Below are positions 24,258 through 31,659 of a DNA stretch of 64,000 bases, in pieces. The stretch is taken from assembly GCA_963734065.1 (NCBI GenBank), contig CAVTFN010000003.1:1364001-1428000 (forward strand), read 5' to 3'. The notes under the pieces were generated by a model. It made no database searches and was not told the DNA's origin. It was given only the letters and a program-made list of their open reading frames with translations. The position numbers were made by a program, and so were the translations under genes. The DNA is from DATBLE01 sp963734065 (GTDB lineage: Bacteria; Actinomycetota; Thermoleophilia; Gaiellales; Gaiellaceae). Positions within the stretch are counted from its first letter, which is position 1, and every line of letters starts with the position of its first letter.

Positions 24258-24777
24258 CGGGTTCGACAGCGGCATCGGGTTCGACAGCGGCATCGGGTTC
24301 GACAGCGGCATCAACGGGCTCGGCAGCGGCGTCGGCCGCGTCGGCTGTGGGCTCGTCGGACTCGGGCTCTGCGGCCGCTTCGGGCTGCTCGACGGGCTCC
24401 TCGACGACATCGGGCGAGCTTAGCTTGTCCCTCCGCTGAACAGCCCGGACGCGCGCCTTCTTCCCCACTTTCTCGCGCAAGTAGTAGAGCTTCGCGCGGT
24501 TCACGTCGCCGATCTGCGTGACCTCGATCTTCTCGATCTTGGGCGAGTGCAGCGGGAACGTCCGCTCGACGCCGACGCCGAACGACTGCTTGCGGACGGT
24601 GAACGTCTCGCGCACGCCGGCCCCCTGGCGCTTGATCACGATCCCCTCGAACACCTGGATGCGGCGGCGCTGGCCCTCGATCACCTGGAAGTGCACGCGA
24701 ACCGTGTCGCCGGCCTTGAACCGGGGCCGGTCTTTGCGCAGCTGACGCTGCTCGAGGAGCTCAATGGTCTTGCTCAT
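24157..24777 (-). CDS. rplS: Ribosomal protein L19 with long acidic C-terminal tail
   Basis: Large-subunit protein at the 30S-50S interface. Residues 1-115 (MSKTIELLEQRQLRKDRPRF, VHFQVIEGQRRRIQVFEGIV, FPLHSPKIEKIEVTQIGDVNRAKLYYLR) are a complete L19. The remaining ~90 residues are an Ala/Glu/Pro/Asp tail (EPVEQPEAAAEPESDEP ... AEAETGEKAS) about as long as L19 itself, containing three 6-residue repeats DAAVEP. ATG start at 24777. The tail DNA overlaps the start of rnhB. Divergent from denD, 88 bp away. Confidence 0.93.
   Translation of the reverse strand: MSKTIELLEQRQLRKDRPRFKAGDTVRVHFQVIEGQRRRIQVFEGIVIKRQGAGVRETFTVRKQSFGVGVERTFPLHSPKIEKIEVTQIGDVNRAKLYYLREKVGKKARVRAVQRRDKLSSPDVVEEPVEQPEAAAEPESDEPTADAADAAAEPVDAAVEPDAAVEPDAAVEPDAEPAAEAEGEQEAAADVIEEPQAEAETGEKAS
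24253..24312. repeat. 18-bp tandem repeat in the rplS tail
   Basis: Three perfect copies of GGCATCGGGTTCGACAGC (24253-24270, 24271-24288, 24289-24306) and the first 6 bases of a fourth. On the minus strand each copy encodes one DAAVEP unit of the L19 acidic tail, so copy-number change keeps the frame. Confidence 0.9.
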
Positions 24778-24865
24778 AGGAAGAACGGCCCGCGGGCCGA
24801 CGGAGAATGGTAGCGAAAGCGCGGGGCGACGGACGTCCGCTCGAAGGCGTGTACGGTCCGATTCG

Positions 24866-25894
24866 GTGCGGATTCTCGTCGTCGGTGCAGCCGGGATGAT
24901 CGGGCGCAAGCTCGCCGAGCGGCTGGCGCGAGACGGCTCCCTCGGCGGCCCGATCTCGCACGCGACGCTCGCGGATCTCGTCGAGCCGCTGCCACCTCCA
25001 CCGGCGCAGCTCGACGTCCGGACCACCGTCGCCGACCTGGCCGACCCATCCGCCGCCCGGGAGCTGGTCGCCGGCCGCCCGGACGTCGTCTTCCACCTCG
25101 CCGCCGTGGTCTCCGGTGAGGCCGAAGCAGATCTCGACAAGGGGTACCGCGTCAACGTGGACGGCACCCGGCACCTGCTCGAGGCGGTGCGAAGCGTCGG
25201 CTCCGGCTACCGCCCCAGGTTGGTCTTCAGCTCATCGATCGCGGTGTTCGGACCGCCGTTTCCGGAGGTGATCGGCGACGACCACCTCGCGGCGCCCCTG
25301 ACGAGCTACGGGACGCAGAAGGCGATCGCGGAGCTGCTCGTCTCCGACTACACGAGACGCGGCTTCCTCGACGGGATCAGCATCCGCCTCCCGACGATCT
25401 GCGTCCGGCCCGGAGAGCCGAACAAGGCCGCCTCGGGCTTCTTCTCGAGCATCATCCGCGAGCCGCTGAGCGGGCGTGAAGCCGTTCTGCCCGTCCCGCA
25501 CGACGTCCGGCACTGGTTCGCGTCGCCTCGCGCCGCGGTCGGTTTCCTCGTCCACGCGGCGACACTCGAGCAAGACGCACTCGGCGGCCGGCGTGCCTTG
25601 ACGATGCCCGGCGTCTCGGCGACGGTCGGCGAGATGATCGAGTCCCTCCGCCGCATCGCCGGCACGGAAGCCGTGGAGCTGATCCGCCGCGTGCCGGACG
25701 AGGCGACGATGCGGATGGTCGCGAGCTGGCCGGGACGCTTCGACACCCGACGGGCGCAGGAGCTCGGCTTCGAGGCCGAGACGGACTTCGACGAGATCAT
25801 CCGCGCCCACGTGGAGGACGAGCTGAACGGCGTCGTAGGAGCCGTGGAGACCGATCTAACCGCGCCGGCTACGGCTCGGTGGCTGCGTAGCTGA
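24866..25894 (+). CDS. denD: D-erythronate dehydrogenase (DenD-like SDR)
   Basis: Extended short-chain dehydrogenase with the NAD loop VRILVVGAAGMIGRKLAERL and the catalytic SSS...YGTQK: LVFSSSIAVFG and SYGTQKAIAELLVSDY. The blocks VFHLAAVVSGEAEADLDKGY, GISIRLPTICVRPGEPNKAA and PVPHDVRHWFASPRAAVGF are those I associate with DenD, which oxidises D-erythronate in four-carbon acid-sugar catabolism. No other genes of that pathway are nearby, so it acts alone here or with distant genes. GTG start at 24866 (the frame is open back to 24764). Its 3' end overlaps the convergent VOC gene by 26 bp. Confidence 0.85.
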   Translation: MRILVVGAAGMIGRKLAERLARDGSLGGPISHATLADLVEPLPPPPAQLDVRTTVADLADPSAARELVAGRPDVVFHLAAVVSGEAEADLDKGYRVNVDGTRHLLEAVRSVGSGYRPRLVFSSSIAVFGPPFPEVIGDDHLAAPLTSYGTQKAIAELLVSDYTRRGFLDGISIRLPTICVRPGEPNKAASGFFSSIIREPLSGREAVLPVPHDVRHWFASPRAAVGFLVHAATLEQDALGGRRALTMPGVSATVGEMIESLRRIAGTEAVELIRRVPDEATMRMVASWPGRFDTRRAQELGFEAETDFDEIIRAHVEDELNGVVGAVETDLTAPATARWLRS

Positions 25895-26255
25895 TCAGCT
25901 CGAGCAGCGATCCGTCCGGATCGCGGAAGTACACGCTCGTGCCACCGCCTCTCGCCCCGGTGCGCTCGACCGGGCCGAGCTCGACCTCGACACGGTTCGC
26001 TCGCAACCGCTCGACCGCTGCCTCGATCGGCCCGTCCCACAGGAAGCACAGGTCGCTGTTTCCCGGCCGCACGGGATCGACCGCGCGCGGGTGCGGCTCG
26101 CTCCCCGGCCCGTGGACGTTCAGCTGCTGCTCGCCGAACCGATAGGCGAAACGCCCCTTGTCGAGCTCGACCAGCTCGGCACCGAGCACGTCGCGGTAGA
26201 AGCGGTTCGACCGCTCCCAGTCGGAGACGGCAATGACGACATGGTCGAGGTTCAC
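25869..26255 (-). CDS. VOC-family dioxygenase-like protein
   Basis: A 128-residue VOC protein: MNLDHVVIAVSDWERSNRFYRDVLG with the first metal histidine (His5 of LDHV), LNVHGPG with a second histidine, and YFRDPDGSLLELISY with the third metal ligand glutamate, so all three family ligands are present. Substrate unknown. Start at 26255. The 27-bp palindromic element fills the whole gap to the upstream lepB stop on the same strand, so this gene may be read through from lepB. Its 3' end overlaps denD. Confidence 0.82.
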   Translation of the reverse strand: MNLDHVVIAVSDWERSNRFYRDVLGAELVELDKGRFAYRFGEQQLNVHGPGSEPHPRAVDPVRPGNSDLCFLWDGPIEAAVERLRANRVEVELGPVERTGARGGGTSVYFRDPDGSLLELISYAATEP

Positions 26256-26262
26256 TTCTGTG

Positions 26263-26289
26263 GGGACAGACCCCTTCGGGGTCAGTCCC
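26263..26289. repeat. 27-bp palindromic element (12-3-12), lepB/VOC junction
   Basis: Arm GGGACAGACCCC (26263-26274), loop TTC, arm GGGGTCAGTCCC (26278-26289). The arms pair at 11 of 12 positions with the mismatch in the middle. It fills the intergenic space between the VOC start and the lepB stop codon, whose first bases belong to the element. Near-identical elements are found at 43389, 43443 and 50996. Confidence 0.85.
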
Positions 26290-27206
26290 TATCTGAAGCC
26301 GATGCGGTTCGGCGGCCAGTAGACGGCGAAGACCTCGCCGATCAGGTTGTTGCGCGGGACCGGGCCCCACTCACGCGAGTCGCAGGACTGCGACCGGTTG
26401 TCGCCCATCATGAAGTACATCCCGTCCGGGATCTTGCGGGCCGGGTACGAGACGCCCGTGTCGCGCCGGTCGGGCTTGATGTACGGCTCGATCAGCTTCT
26501 TGCCGTCGATGTAGATGAGCCCGTTCTTCTCCTGCCACGTCTCGCCGGGTAGGGCGATCAGCCGCTTCACGAACGTGCCGCCGGCGCCGCACTTCTCCTT
26601 CGCGAGCGGCGGCGTCTTGAAGACGATGATGTCGCCGCGGTGCGGCTTGCGGAAGTGGTAGATGAACCGGTTGGCGAGCACCCGGTCCGAGAAACGAGCC
26701 TCGCAGCCGCTGCCCGGCCTCGCGCAGTGCAGGGTCGGCTCCATCGACGATGAGGGAATGCGGTAGGGGTTGACCACCCACGCCTTGATCGCGAGCACGA
26801 TCGCGATCGCGCCGACGATGGTGACCACCCAGTCGATCGCGATCCGCCAGCCGCGCGGGAGCCCGCGGGTCGCGCGCGTGATCGGGTTGTAGGAATGGTC
26901 GTGGTCGTCCCCCACGGGCACCGACTCCTCGAACGGCGACTGGTCGATCGGCTCCTGCTCCTGCTCCGGCTCCGGCGCCGTCACCGGCTGCTCGACGACC
27001 TGCGTCCAGCCGTCACGGGAGGCGTCGTAGCTGCGCCGCCGGTCGGGGTCGGAGAGCACCTCGTAGGCCTCGCGCAGCTCCCGCATCCGCTGGTTCCCCT
27101 CGGGCGTCTCCACGTCGTCGAAGCGCAGCCGGCGGTGGTAGGCCGCACGAATTTCGTCGTCGGACGCCTCCGGTGCCACCCCGAGCACCGCGTACAGGTC
27201 GCTCAT
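26289..27206 (-). CDS. lepB: Signal peptidase I fused to an N-terminal J-like domain
   Basis: Cleaves signal peptides of exported proteins at the outer face of the membrane. Of 305 residues, 1-65 are a J-domain look-alike (LYAVLGVAPEASDDEIRAAY ... REAYEVLSDPDRRRSYD) in which the HPD motif is missing (RRLRFDDVETPE). An acidic linker (PEPEQEQEPIDQSP) follows, then one helix (IDWVVTIVGAIAIVLAIKAW, ~124-143) and the peptidase: Ser154 in PSSSMEPTL, Lys214 in GGTFVKRLIALPGE, and FMMGDNRSQSCDSREWGPV. The fusion is unusual; the peptidase part is normal. Located between rplS/denD and trmD, as expected for lepB. Confidence 0.9.
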   Translation of the reverse strand: MSDLYAVLGVAPEASDDEIRAAYHRRLRFDDVETPEGNQRMRELREAYEVLSDPDRRRSYDASRDGWTQVVEQPVTAPEPEQEQEPIDQSPFEESVPVGDDHDHSYNPITRATRGLPRGWRIAIDWVVTIVGAIAIVLAIKAWVVNPYRIPSSSMEPTLHCARPGSGCEARFSDRVLANRFIYHFRKPHRGDIIVFKTPPLAKEKCGAGGTFVKRLIALPGETWQEKNGLIYIDGKKLIEPYIKPDRRDTGVSYPARKIPDGMYFMMGDNRSQSCDSREWGPVPRNNLIGEVFAVYWPPNRIGFR

Positions 27207-27273
27207 GCTCTGGTCTCCGAGAGTCGCCGGAAGCTAGTCGCCGCCGCGGGAGCGAGCCGAAGGCGGGCGACAA

Positions 27274-27930
27274 TCACCGGACGCTCCGGGTGCGGCTCTG
27301 CTCCAGGCGCCAGTCCTGGATCCGGCCGTGGTCGCCGGAGACGAGGACGTCGGGCACGCGCCAGCCGCGGAACTCGGCCGGCCGGGTGTAGTGCGGGAAC
27401 TCGGCCCCGCCCTCGAGCCCGGACGAGAAGGTCTCGTGCCGGATCGACTCCTCGGCGAGCGCCCCCGGCTGCAGCCTGGCGATCGCGTCCACCAGAACCA
27501 TTGCCGGCAGCTCGCCGCCAGAGAGCACGTACGGCCCGATCGAGATCGCGTCCGAGCAGAGATGCGCGACGATCCGCTCGTCGAAGCCCTCGAACCGCGC
27601 GGACAGGAGCGTCAGGCTCTCCTCGCCGGCGAGCTCCTCGACCACCTGCTGGTCGAGCTGCCGCCCCTGCGGGGTCAGCGCGATCACCCGGTGCTCGGGC
27701 ACCTCGCCGTACACGGCGTCGAGCGCAGCCGCGACGACGTCCACCCGCAGCACCATGCCCGGCCCGCCGCCGTACGGGGCGTCGTCGACCTGGCCGTTCG
27801 GAAGCGGCGTCGTCTCGCGGTAGCCGAAGAGCCGCAGGTCGATCTCCGTGCCGAGCACGTTCGCGAGCGGACGCTGCTCGGTGAGCCAGCCGAAGGCATG
27901 CGGAACCAGCGTGAAGACGTCGATCTGCAA
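27274..27930 (-). CDS. trmD: tRNA (guanine-N1-)-methyltransferase
   Basis: Methylates G37 of tRNAs to prevent frameshifting. The 218-residue protein has the SPOUT trefoil-knot motifs LLSARFEGFDERIVAH, SIGPYVLSGGELPAMVLVDAIARL, the conserved DDAPYGGGPGMVLR, and the C-terminal HYTRPAEFRGWRVPDVLVSGDHGRI. Starts at TTG 27930, 13 bp after rimM. Part of the rpsP-khpA-rimM-trmD operon. Confidence 0.94.
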   Translation of the reverse strand: MQIDVFTLVPHAFGWLTEQRPLANVLGTEIDLRLFGYRETTPLPNGQVDDAPYGGGPGMVLRVDVVAAALDAVYGEVPEHRVIALTPQGRQLDQQVVEELAGEESLTLLSARFEGFDERIVAHLCSDAISIGPYVLSGGELPAMVLVDAIARLQPGALAEESIRHETFSSGLEGGAEFPHYTRPAEFRGWRVPDVLVSGDHGRIQDWRLEQSRTRSVR

Positions 27931-27942
27931 GGGCGTTTGTGG

Positions 27943-28419
27943 TTATCGGTCACCGACGAAGCCGACTGCAACGACAATTGTGCCCGCCGCGAGGTCGATC
28001 TCGCGGATGCACGCCTCGTGCATCGGCAGTGAGATCCCAGAGTCGAGCTGGAGGACGTCGTTCGCCACTCCCGGAGCAACCTCCTGCACCAGCCCGAGAC
28101 GGCGGCCTCCCTCCTCGATCACCTCAATGCCCTCGAGCTGGAAGGCGTAGTAGCTGTCCGGCTCCGGCTCCGGCAGCTCGGAGCGCCGGACCGTCAGATC
28201 GGCGCCTCGCTCCGCCGGCGGGTCGAGCTTGATCACGAGGCGGCCGCCGGACCGCTTCCGCCCAGCCACGGTCGCCGGCATACCGCCCGCGAGGAGGGTG
28301 GTGCCAGGCTCGAACAGCCGATCGTTCTCGCTGGGACGTTCCACGACGAACGACCCGTCCAGCCCGTGAGGGCGTCCCACGCGGCCGATGGGCACGAGCT
28401 CGTCGTCGCCTTCCGTCAC
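27943..28419 (-). CDS. rimM: 16S rRNA processing protein RimM
   Basis: 30S maturation factor that binds S19. The 158-residue protein has the N-terminal RimM barrel (IGRVGRPHGLDGSFVVERPS, matching GxIxxPHGxxGxv) and the C-terminal PRC-barrel (YYAFQLEGIEVIEEGGRRLGLVQEVAPGVANDVL, then LPMHEACIREID). The start GTG at 28419 overlaps the stop of khpA (GTGA). Length is slightly below the usual 165-180. Confidence 0.92.
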   Translation of the reverse strand: MTEGDDELVPIGRVGRPHGLDGSFVVERPSENDRLFEPGTTLLAGGMPATVAGRKRSGGRLVIKLDPPAERGADLTVRRSELPEPEPDSYYAFQLEGIEVIEEGGRRLGLVQEVAPGVANDVLQLDSGISLPMHEACIREIDLAAGTIVVAVGFVGDR

Positions 28420-28655
28420 TCGACGATCTCGAGCAGGACCCGGCGGTCGCCGTGCGCGCCGCCTGCCCGCACCAGCGTGCGCAGCGCCCGGGCGATGCGG
28501 CCGCCGCGGCCGATCACCCGGCCGAGATCCTCGGAGGCGACGTGGAGCCGGATCACCAGCGCGTCGTCCTCCTCGACCTCCTCGACCTCGACCTGGTCGT
28601 CGTGCTCGACCAGCCGCCGCGCGAGGTACTCGACCAGCTCGCCTGCCGGCGTCAA
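28416..28655 (-). CDS. khpA: KH-domain RNA-binding protein KhpA
   Basis: A 79-residue single-KH protein of the YlqC/KhpA family, found between rpsP and rimM. The KH signature GRVIGRGGRIARALRTLVRA (GxxGxxG loop) is clear, preceded by an acidic strand (VEVEEVEEDD). It starts at TTG 28655, which overlaps the rpsP stop (TTGA). Confidence 0.9.
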   Translation of the reverse strand: MTPAGELVEYLARRLVEHDDQVEVEEVEEDDALVIRLHVASEDLGRVIGRGGRIARALRTLVRAGGAHGDRRVLLEIVE

Positions 28656-28894
28656 ACGATCTTCTTCGCCTTCAGCAGCCGCGAGACCGTATCCGACGGC
28701 TGCGCGCCCTTCGACAGCCAGTCCTTCACCTTCGTCTCGTCGAACTCGATCAGCGAGGGGTCCGACTGCGGGTTGTACCGGCCGACGATCTCGATGAACT
28801 TCCCGTCCCGCGGCGACCGCGAGTCGGCGACCACGACTCGGTAGATCGGGTTCTTCTTCGACCCGACGCGGGTCAATCTCATCCGTACTGCCAT
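28652..28894 (-). CDS. rpsP: Ribosomal protein S16
   Basis: Small-subunit assembly protein of 80 residues: MAVRMRLTRVGSKKNPIYRV, VADSRSPRDGKFIEIVGRYNP and DWLSKGAQPSDTVSRLL are the full S16 signature. ATG 28894 has AGAGGAG 5 nt upstream. It is the first ribosomal gene of the operon after ffh (11 bp gap). Confidence 0.95.
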   Translation of the reverse strand: MAVRMRLTRVGSKKNPIYRVVVADSRSPRDGKFIEIVGRYNPQSDPSLIEFDETKVKDWLSKGAQPSDTVSRLLKAKKIV

Positions 28895-28905
28895 CGATCT
28901 CCTCT

Positions 28906-30228
28906 CTAGCGCTTCCCGGCCAGTCCGGGAAGCGCAGGGACTTTGCCCTTGCCCATTTGCTTCATCAGCTTCTGCATCTGCTTGCGCGCGTTCAGGAGCC
29001 GTGAGACCTCCTGGACGGTCGTGCCGCTGCCCCGCGCGATGCGCTGGCGCCGCGACCCGTCGATAGTGTGCGGGAAACCGCGCTCGCGCGGCGTCATCGA
29101 CAGGATGATCGCCTCGACGCGGGCCAGCTCGCGCTCGTCGATGTCGAGCCCCTTCAGCTGGTTGCCCATACCCGGGATCATCGAGAGCACGCCCTTCAGC
29201 GGGCCCATCTTGCGCAGCATCTTGTAGCTGGCGAGGAAGTCGTCGAAGGTGAACTCGCCGGCGCGGAGCCGCGCCTCCATCTCCGCCTGCTCGTCCTCGG
29301 CGACGGCCGCTTCCGCCTTCTCGATCAGCGTCATGACGTCGCCCATGCCGAGGATCCGCGAGGCCATCCGGTCCGGGTGGAACCACTCGAGCTGGTCGAG
29401 CTTCTCGCCGGTCGAGGCGAGCTTGATCGGACGGCCCGTCACCGCGCGCACGGACAGCGCGGCGCCGCCGCGGGCGTCGCCGTCCAGCTTCGTCAGGACG
29501 ATTCCGTCGAACGCCACCTGCTCCTGGAAGGCCTCCGCCACGTTGACGGCCTCCTGCCCCGTCATCGAGTCGAGGACCAGCAAGACGTTGTGCGGCTTCA
29601 CCTGGCGATGAATCCGCACGAGCTCCTCCATCAACTCGGTATCGACCTGGTGACGGCCGGCCGAGTCGACGATTGCCACGTCGCAGCCCTGGGCTTTCGC
29701 CCATTCGACGCCACGCTCGGCGGCGGCGACCGGGTCCTGCCGCTCCTCGCTGTACACCGGAACCTGGATCTGACGGCCGAGCTGCTCCAGCTGGTCGATC
29801 GCGGCCGGGCGCTGGAGGTCGGCGGCGACGAGCGCGGGCGTCTTCCCCTCCTTGCGCAGCATCAGGGCGAGCTTGGCCGCGGCGGTCGTCTTGCCCGAGC
29901 CCTGGAGACCCGCGAGCAGGATCGTCGTCGGGCCGCGCTGTGCAAATGCGAGCCGCGAGTCGCCGCCGCCCATCACCTCGGTCAGCTCCTCGTGGACGAT
30001 CTTCACGACCTGCTGGCCCGGGGTCAGGCTCTTCGTCACCTCCTCGCCGACCGCGCGCTCCTTCACTCGCGCGACGAAGTCCTTCACCACCTGGAGGTTG
30101 ACGTCGGCCTCGAGCAGCGCGAGGCGGATCTCGCGCATCGCCTTCGAGACCGATTCCTCGTCGAGCCGCCCGCGTCCGCGGAGGTCGCCGAGGGCGTGCT
30201 GGAGCTTGTCGGAGAGCGTGTCGAACAC
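28906..30228 (-). CDS. ffh: Signal recognition particle protein Ffh
   Basis: Binds signal sequences and 4.5S RNA for co-translational targeting. The 440-residue protein has the N domain, the G domain with LLAGLQGSGKTTAAAKLA, AADLQRPAAIDQL, IVDSAGRHQVD, LTKLDGDARGGAALS, and the C-terminal M domain (MIPGMGNQLKG, MTPRERGFPHTIDGSRRQRIARGSG), ending in a short tail without a long Met-rich extension. GTG start at 30228. Partner FtsY is nearby at 30690-31646. Confidence 0.95.
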   Translation of the reverse strand: MFDTLSDKLQHALGDLRGRGRLDEESVSKAMREIRLALLEADVNLQVVKDFVARVKERAVGEEVTKSLTPGQQVVKIVHEELTEVMGGGDSRLAFAQRGPTTILLAGLQGSGKTTAAAKLALMLRKEGKTPALVAADLQRPAAIDQLEQLGRQIQVPVYSEERQDPVAAAERGVEWAKAQGCDVAIVDSAGRHQVDTELMEELVRIHRQVKPHNVLLVLDSMTGQEAVNVAEAFQEQVAFDGIVLTKLDGDARGGAALSVRAVTGRPIKLASTGEKLDQLEWFHPDRMASRILGMGDVMTLIEKAEAAVAEDEQAEMEARLRAGEFTFDDFLASYKMLRKMGPLKGVLSMIPGMGNQLKGLDIDERELARVEAIILSMTPRERGFPHTIDGSRRQRIARGSGTTVQEVSRLLNARKQMQKLMKQMGKGKVPALPGLAGKR

Positions 30229-30311
30229 GGCCGGGGAAGGGTACCTGCGGGTCGGCCGACCGCCGAAAGTGCGGATTGTGGTCGATTGCGGTGCACGGCA
30301 AAGTCCGAACC

Positions 30312-30448
30312 ATGTGGAGTAGGCGAGAACAAGTCGTCGATCGTGAAGACGTCAACGCCGTACTCGCCGCGCTTCTCGACATCCGCTCCTCCTGTACGAG
30401 ATCCGTAACATCGTCAGGGAGGACGATGACGAGGAAGGAACGGATTGA
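30312..30448 (+). pseudogene. Small coiled protein gene with an apparent frameshift
   Basis: From ATG 30312 one frame gives MWSRREQVVDREDVNAVLAALLDIR; at about 30385 the pattern continues in a frame shifted by one base as LLYEIRNIVREDDDEEGTD and stops at TGA 30446-30448. The two halves join into one plausible ~45-residue acidic helical protein, the kind found as a pair with the next small gene. In the single frames neither half makes sense alone. It may be a real frameshift, a sequencing indel, or chance. Confidence 0.35.
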
Positions 30449-30581
30449 GCTGGCTCTGGAGCGCGCCCGTGAGGAATTCGAGGCGCACCCAACCACGAAG
30501 CTCCTTCGAGAGCGGATCGCGCATCACCGCGCGAAACTGGCCGAGGAGCACGGGGCAAAGCGTGGTTCCCGACCCTCGTAG
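30426..30581 (+). CDS. Small charged helical protein, unknown function
   Basis: A 51-residue protein, MTRKERIELALERAREEFEA followed by HPTTKLLRERIAHHRAKLAE, almost entirely amphipathic helix rich in Arg and Glu. ATG at 30426 with AGGGAGG 8 nt upstream (TCAGGGAGGACGATG). It overlaps the end of the frameshifted small gene. It lies in the otherwise gene-poor 30229-30690 interval between ffh and ftsY, reading opposite to both. I do not recognise a family; only the ribosome-binding site and composition support it. Confidence 0.45.
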   Translation: MTRKERIELALERAREEFEAHPTTKLLRERIAHHRAKLAEEHGAKRGSRPS

Positions 30582-30598
30582 AGGGTAAGCAGTCCCCC

Positions 30599-30632
30599 GG
30601 CAGGGGCAGTCCGGGGGGTAACTGTCCCTGCC
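30599..30632. repeat. Divergent palindromic element near ftsY
   Basis: Arms GGCAGGGGCAGT (30599-30610) and ACTGTCCCTGCC (30621-30632) pair at 11 of 12 positions around a 10-nt loop. The sequence shares the GGGACAGT core of the 27-bp elements but has a longer loop, so it is a related or degenerate copy. Confidence 0.5.
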
Positions 30633-30652
30633 AATGCAACCGATGACTGAAC

Positions 30653-30677
30653 GGGCCGGACTGCGGTGGTCCGGCCC
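30653..30677. terminator. Probable bidirectional terminator between ftsY and small gene
   Basis: GGGCCGGAC (30653-30661) and GTCCGGCCC (30669-30677) form a perfect 9-bp stem with a 7-nt loop. It lies 12 bp beyond the ftsY stop and downstream of the convergent small gene. There is no clear U-run on either strand, so it may be Rho-assisted. Confidence 0.5.
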
Positions 30678-30689
30678 TTGCTCACCCGT

Positions 30690-31646
30690 CTAGGCCGACC
30701 CTCCGGAGACGAGCGCCTGCGCGAAGTCGGCGGGGTCGAACGGGCGCAGATCGTCCGGTCCCTCCCCCACGCCCACGAGCGTCACGGGCATCCCGAGCTC
30801 GTGCGCGATCGCGACGGCGATCCCGCCCCGGGCGGAGCCGTCCAGCTTCGTCAGCACGACGCCGGTGACGTCGACCGCCTCGCCGAACAGGCGTGCCTGC
30901 TGGAGCCCGTTCTGGCCCGTGGTGGCGTCGACGACGAGCAGGGTCTCGTGCGGCGCGCCCTCGAGCCGTCCGGCGATCACGCGGCGCACCTTGGCGAGCT
31001 CCTCCATCAGGTTCGTCTGCGTGTGCAGGCGCCCGGCGGTGTCGACGATCACCACGTCGCGGCCGCGCGAGGTCGCCGCCTCGATCGCGTCGTACGCGAC
31101 GGCGGCCGGGTCGCCGCCGCGCGGCGAGCCGACGAAGTCGGCGCCCGCCCGCTGCGCCCAGATCTCCAGCTGCTCCTCGGCGGCGGCGCGGAAGGTGTCG
31201 GCGGCGGCCAGCAGCACCGAGCGGTCGTGCGCCGCCAGCTTGGCGGCGAGCTTCCCGATCGTGGTCGTCTTGCCCGTCCCGTTCACGCCGACGACGAGGA
31301 CGACGGCCGGGCGCACCGAGAGGTCGAGTGACCCCGGCTCCCCGAGCAGCGACGCGATCTCCTCGGCGAGGGGCTGCTCGAGCGTGGTCAGCGCGCCGCG
31401 AGCCTCGAGCCGCCGGACGATCTCCGCGGTCGCCGGGACGCCGATGTCGGCGGTGATCAGCGCCTCCTCCAGCCGCTCCCAGGCCTCGTCGTCGGCCGGA
31501 TCGAAGGCCGCGACCGCCAGCTGCTGCGTCAGCGCGCGGCGCGACTTCGACAGCGAGTCGCGGAGCCGGCCGAGGAAGCCCGTCCGCTCCTCGACCGTCT
31601 CGTCCGTCGAGTCGTCGCCGAGCAGCTCGCCCCAGGTCCGCGTCAT
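30690..31646 (-). CDS. ftsY: Signal recognition particle receptor FtsY
   Basis: GTPase that docks SRP-ribosome complexes at the membrane. The 318-residue protein has the N domain and G domain: VLVVGVNGTGKTTTIGKLAAKL, AADTFRAAAEEQLEIWAQR, VIVDTAGRLHTQTNLMEELAK, VLTKLDGSARGGIAVAIAHEL, GVGEGPDDLRPFDP. The acidic A domain is nearly absent (only GDDSTDETVEER), as in many actinobacteria with short FtsY. ATG start at 31646, 14 bp after smc. Confidence 0.95.
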   Translation of the reverse strand: MTRTWGELLGDDSTDETVEERTGFLGRLRDSLSKSRRALTQQLAVAAFDPADDEAWERLEEALITADIGVPATAEIVRRLEARGALTTLEQPLAEEIASLLGEPGSLDLSVRPAVVLVVGVNGTGKTTTIGKLAAKLAAHDRSVLLAAADTFRAAAEEQLEIWAQRAGADFVGSPRGGDPAAVAYDAIEAATSRGRDVVIVDTAGRLHTQTNLMEELAKVRRVIAGRLEGAPHETLLVVDATTGQNGLQQARLFGEAVDVTGVVLTKLDGSARGGIAVAIAHELGMPVTLVGVGEGPDDLRPFDPADFAQALVSGGSA

Positions 31647-31659
31647 CGCGGGAGCGTAG

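Noticed and set aside
30653..30677. Treating the GGGCCGGAC hairpin as another member of the 27-bp palindromic family
   Set aside because: Arms, loop length and lack of the GGGACAG core differ; it fits a terminator better.
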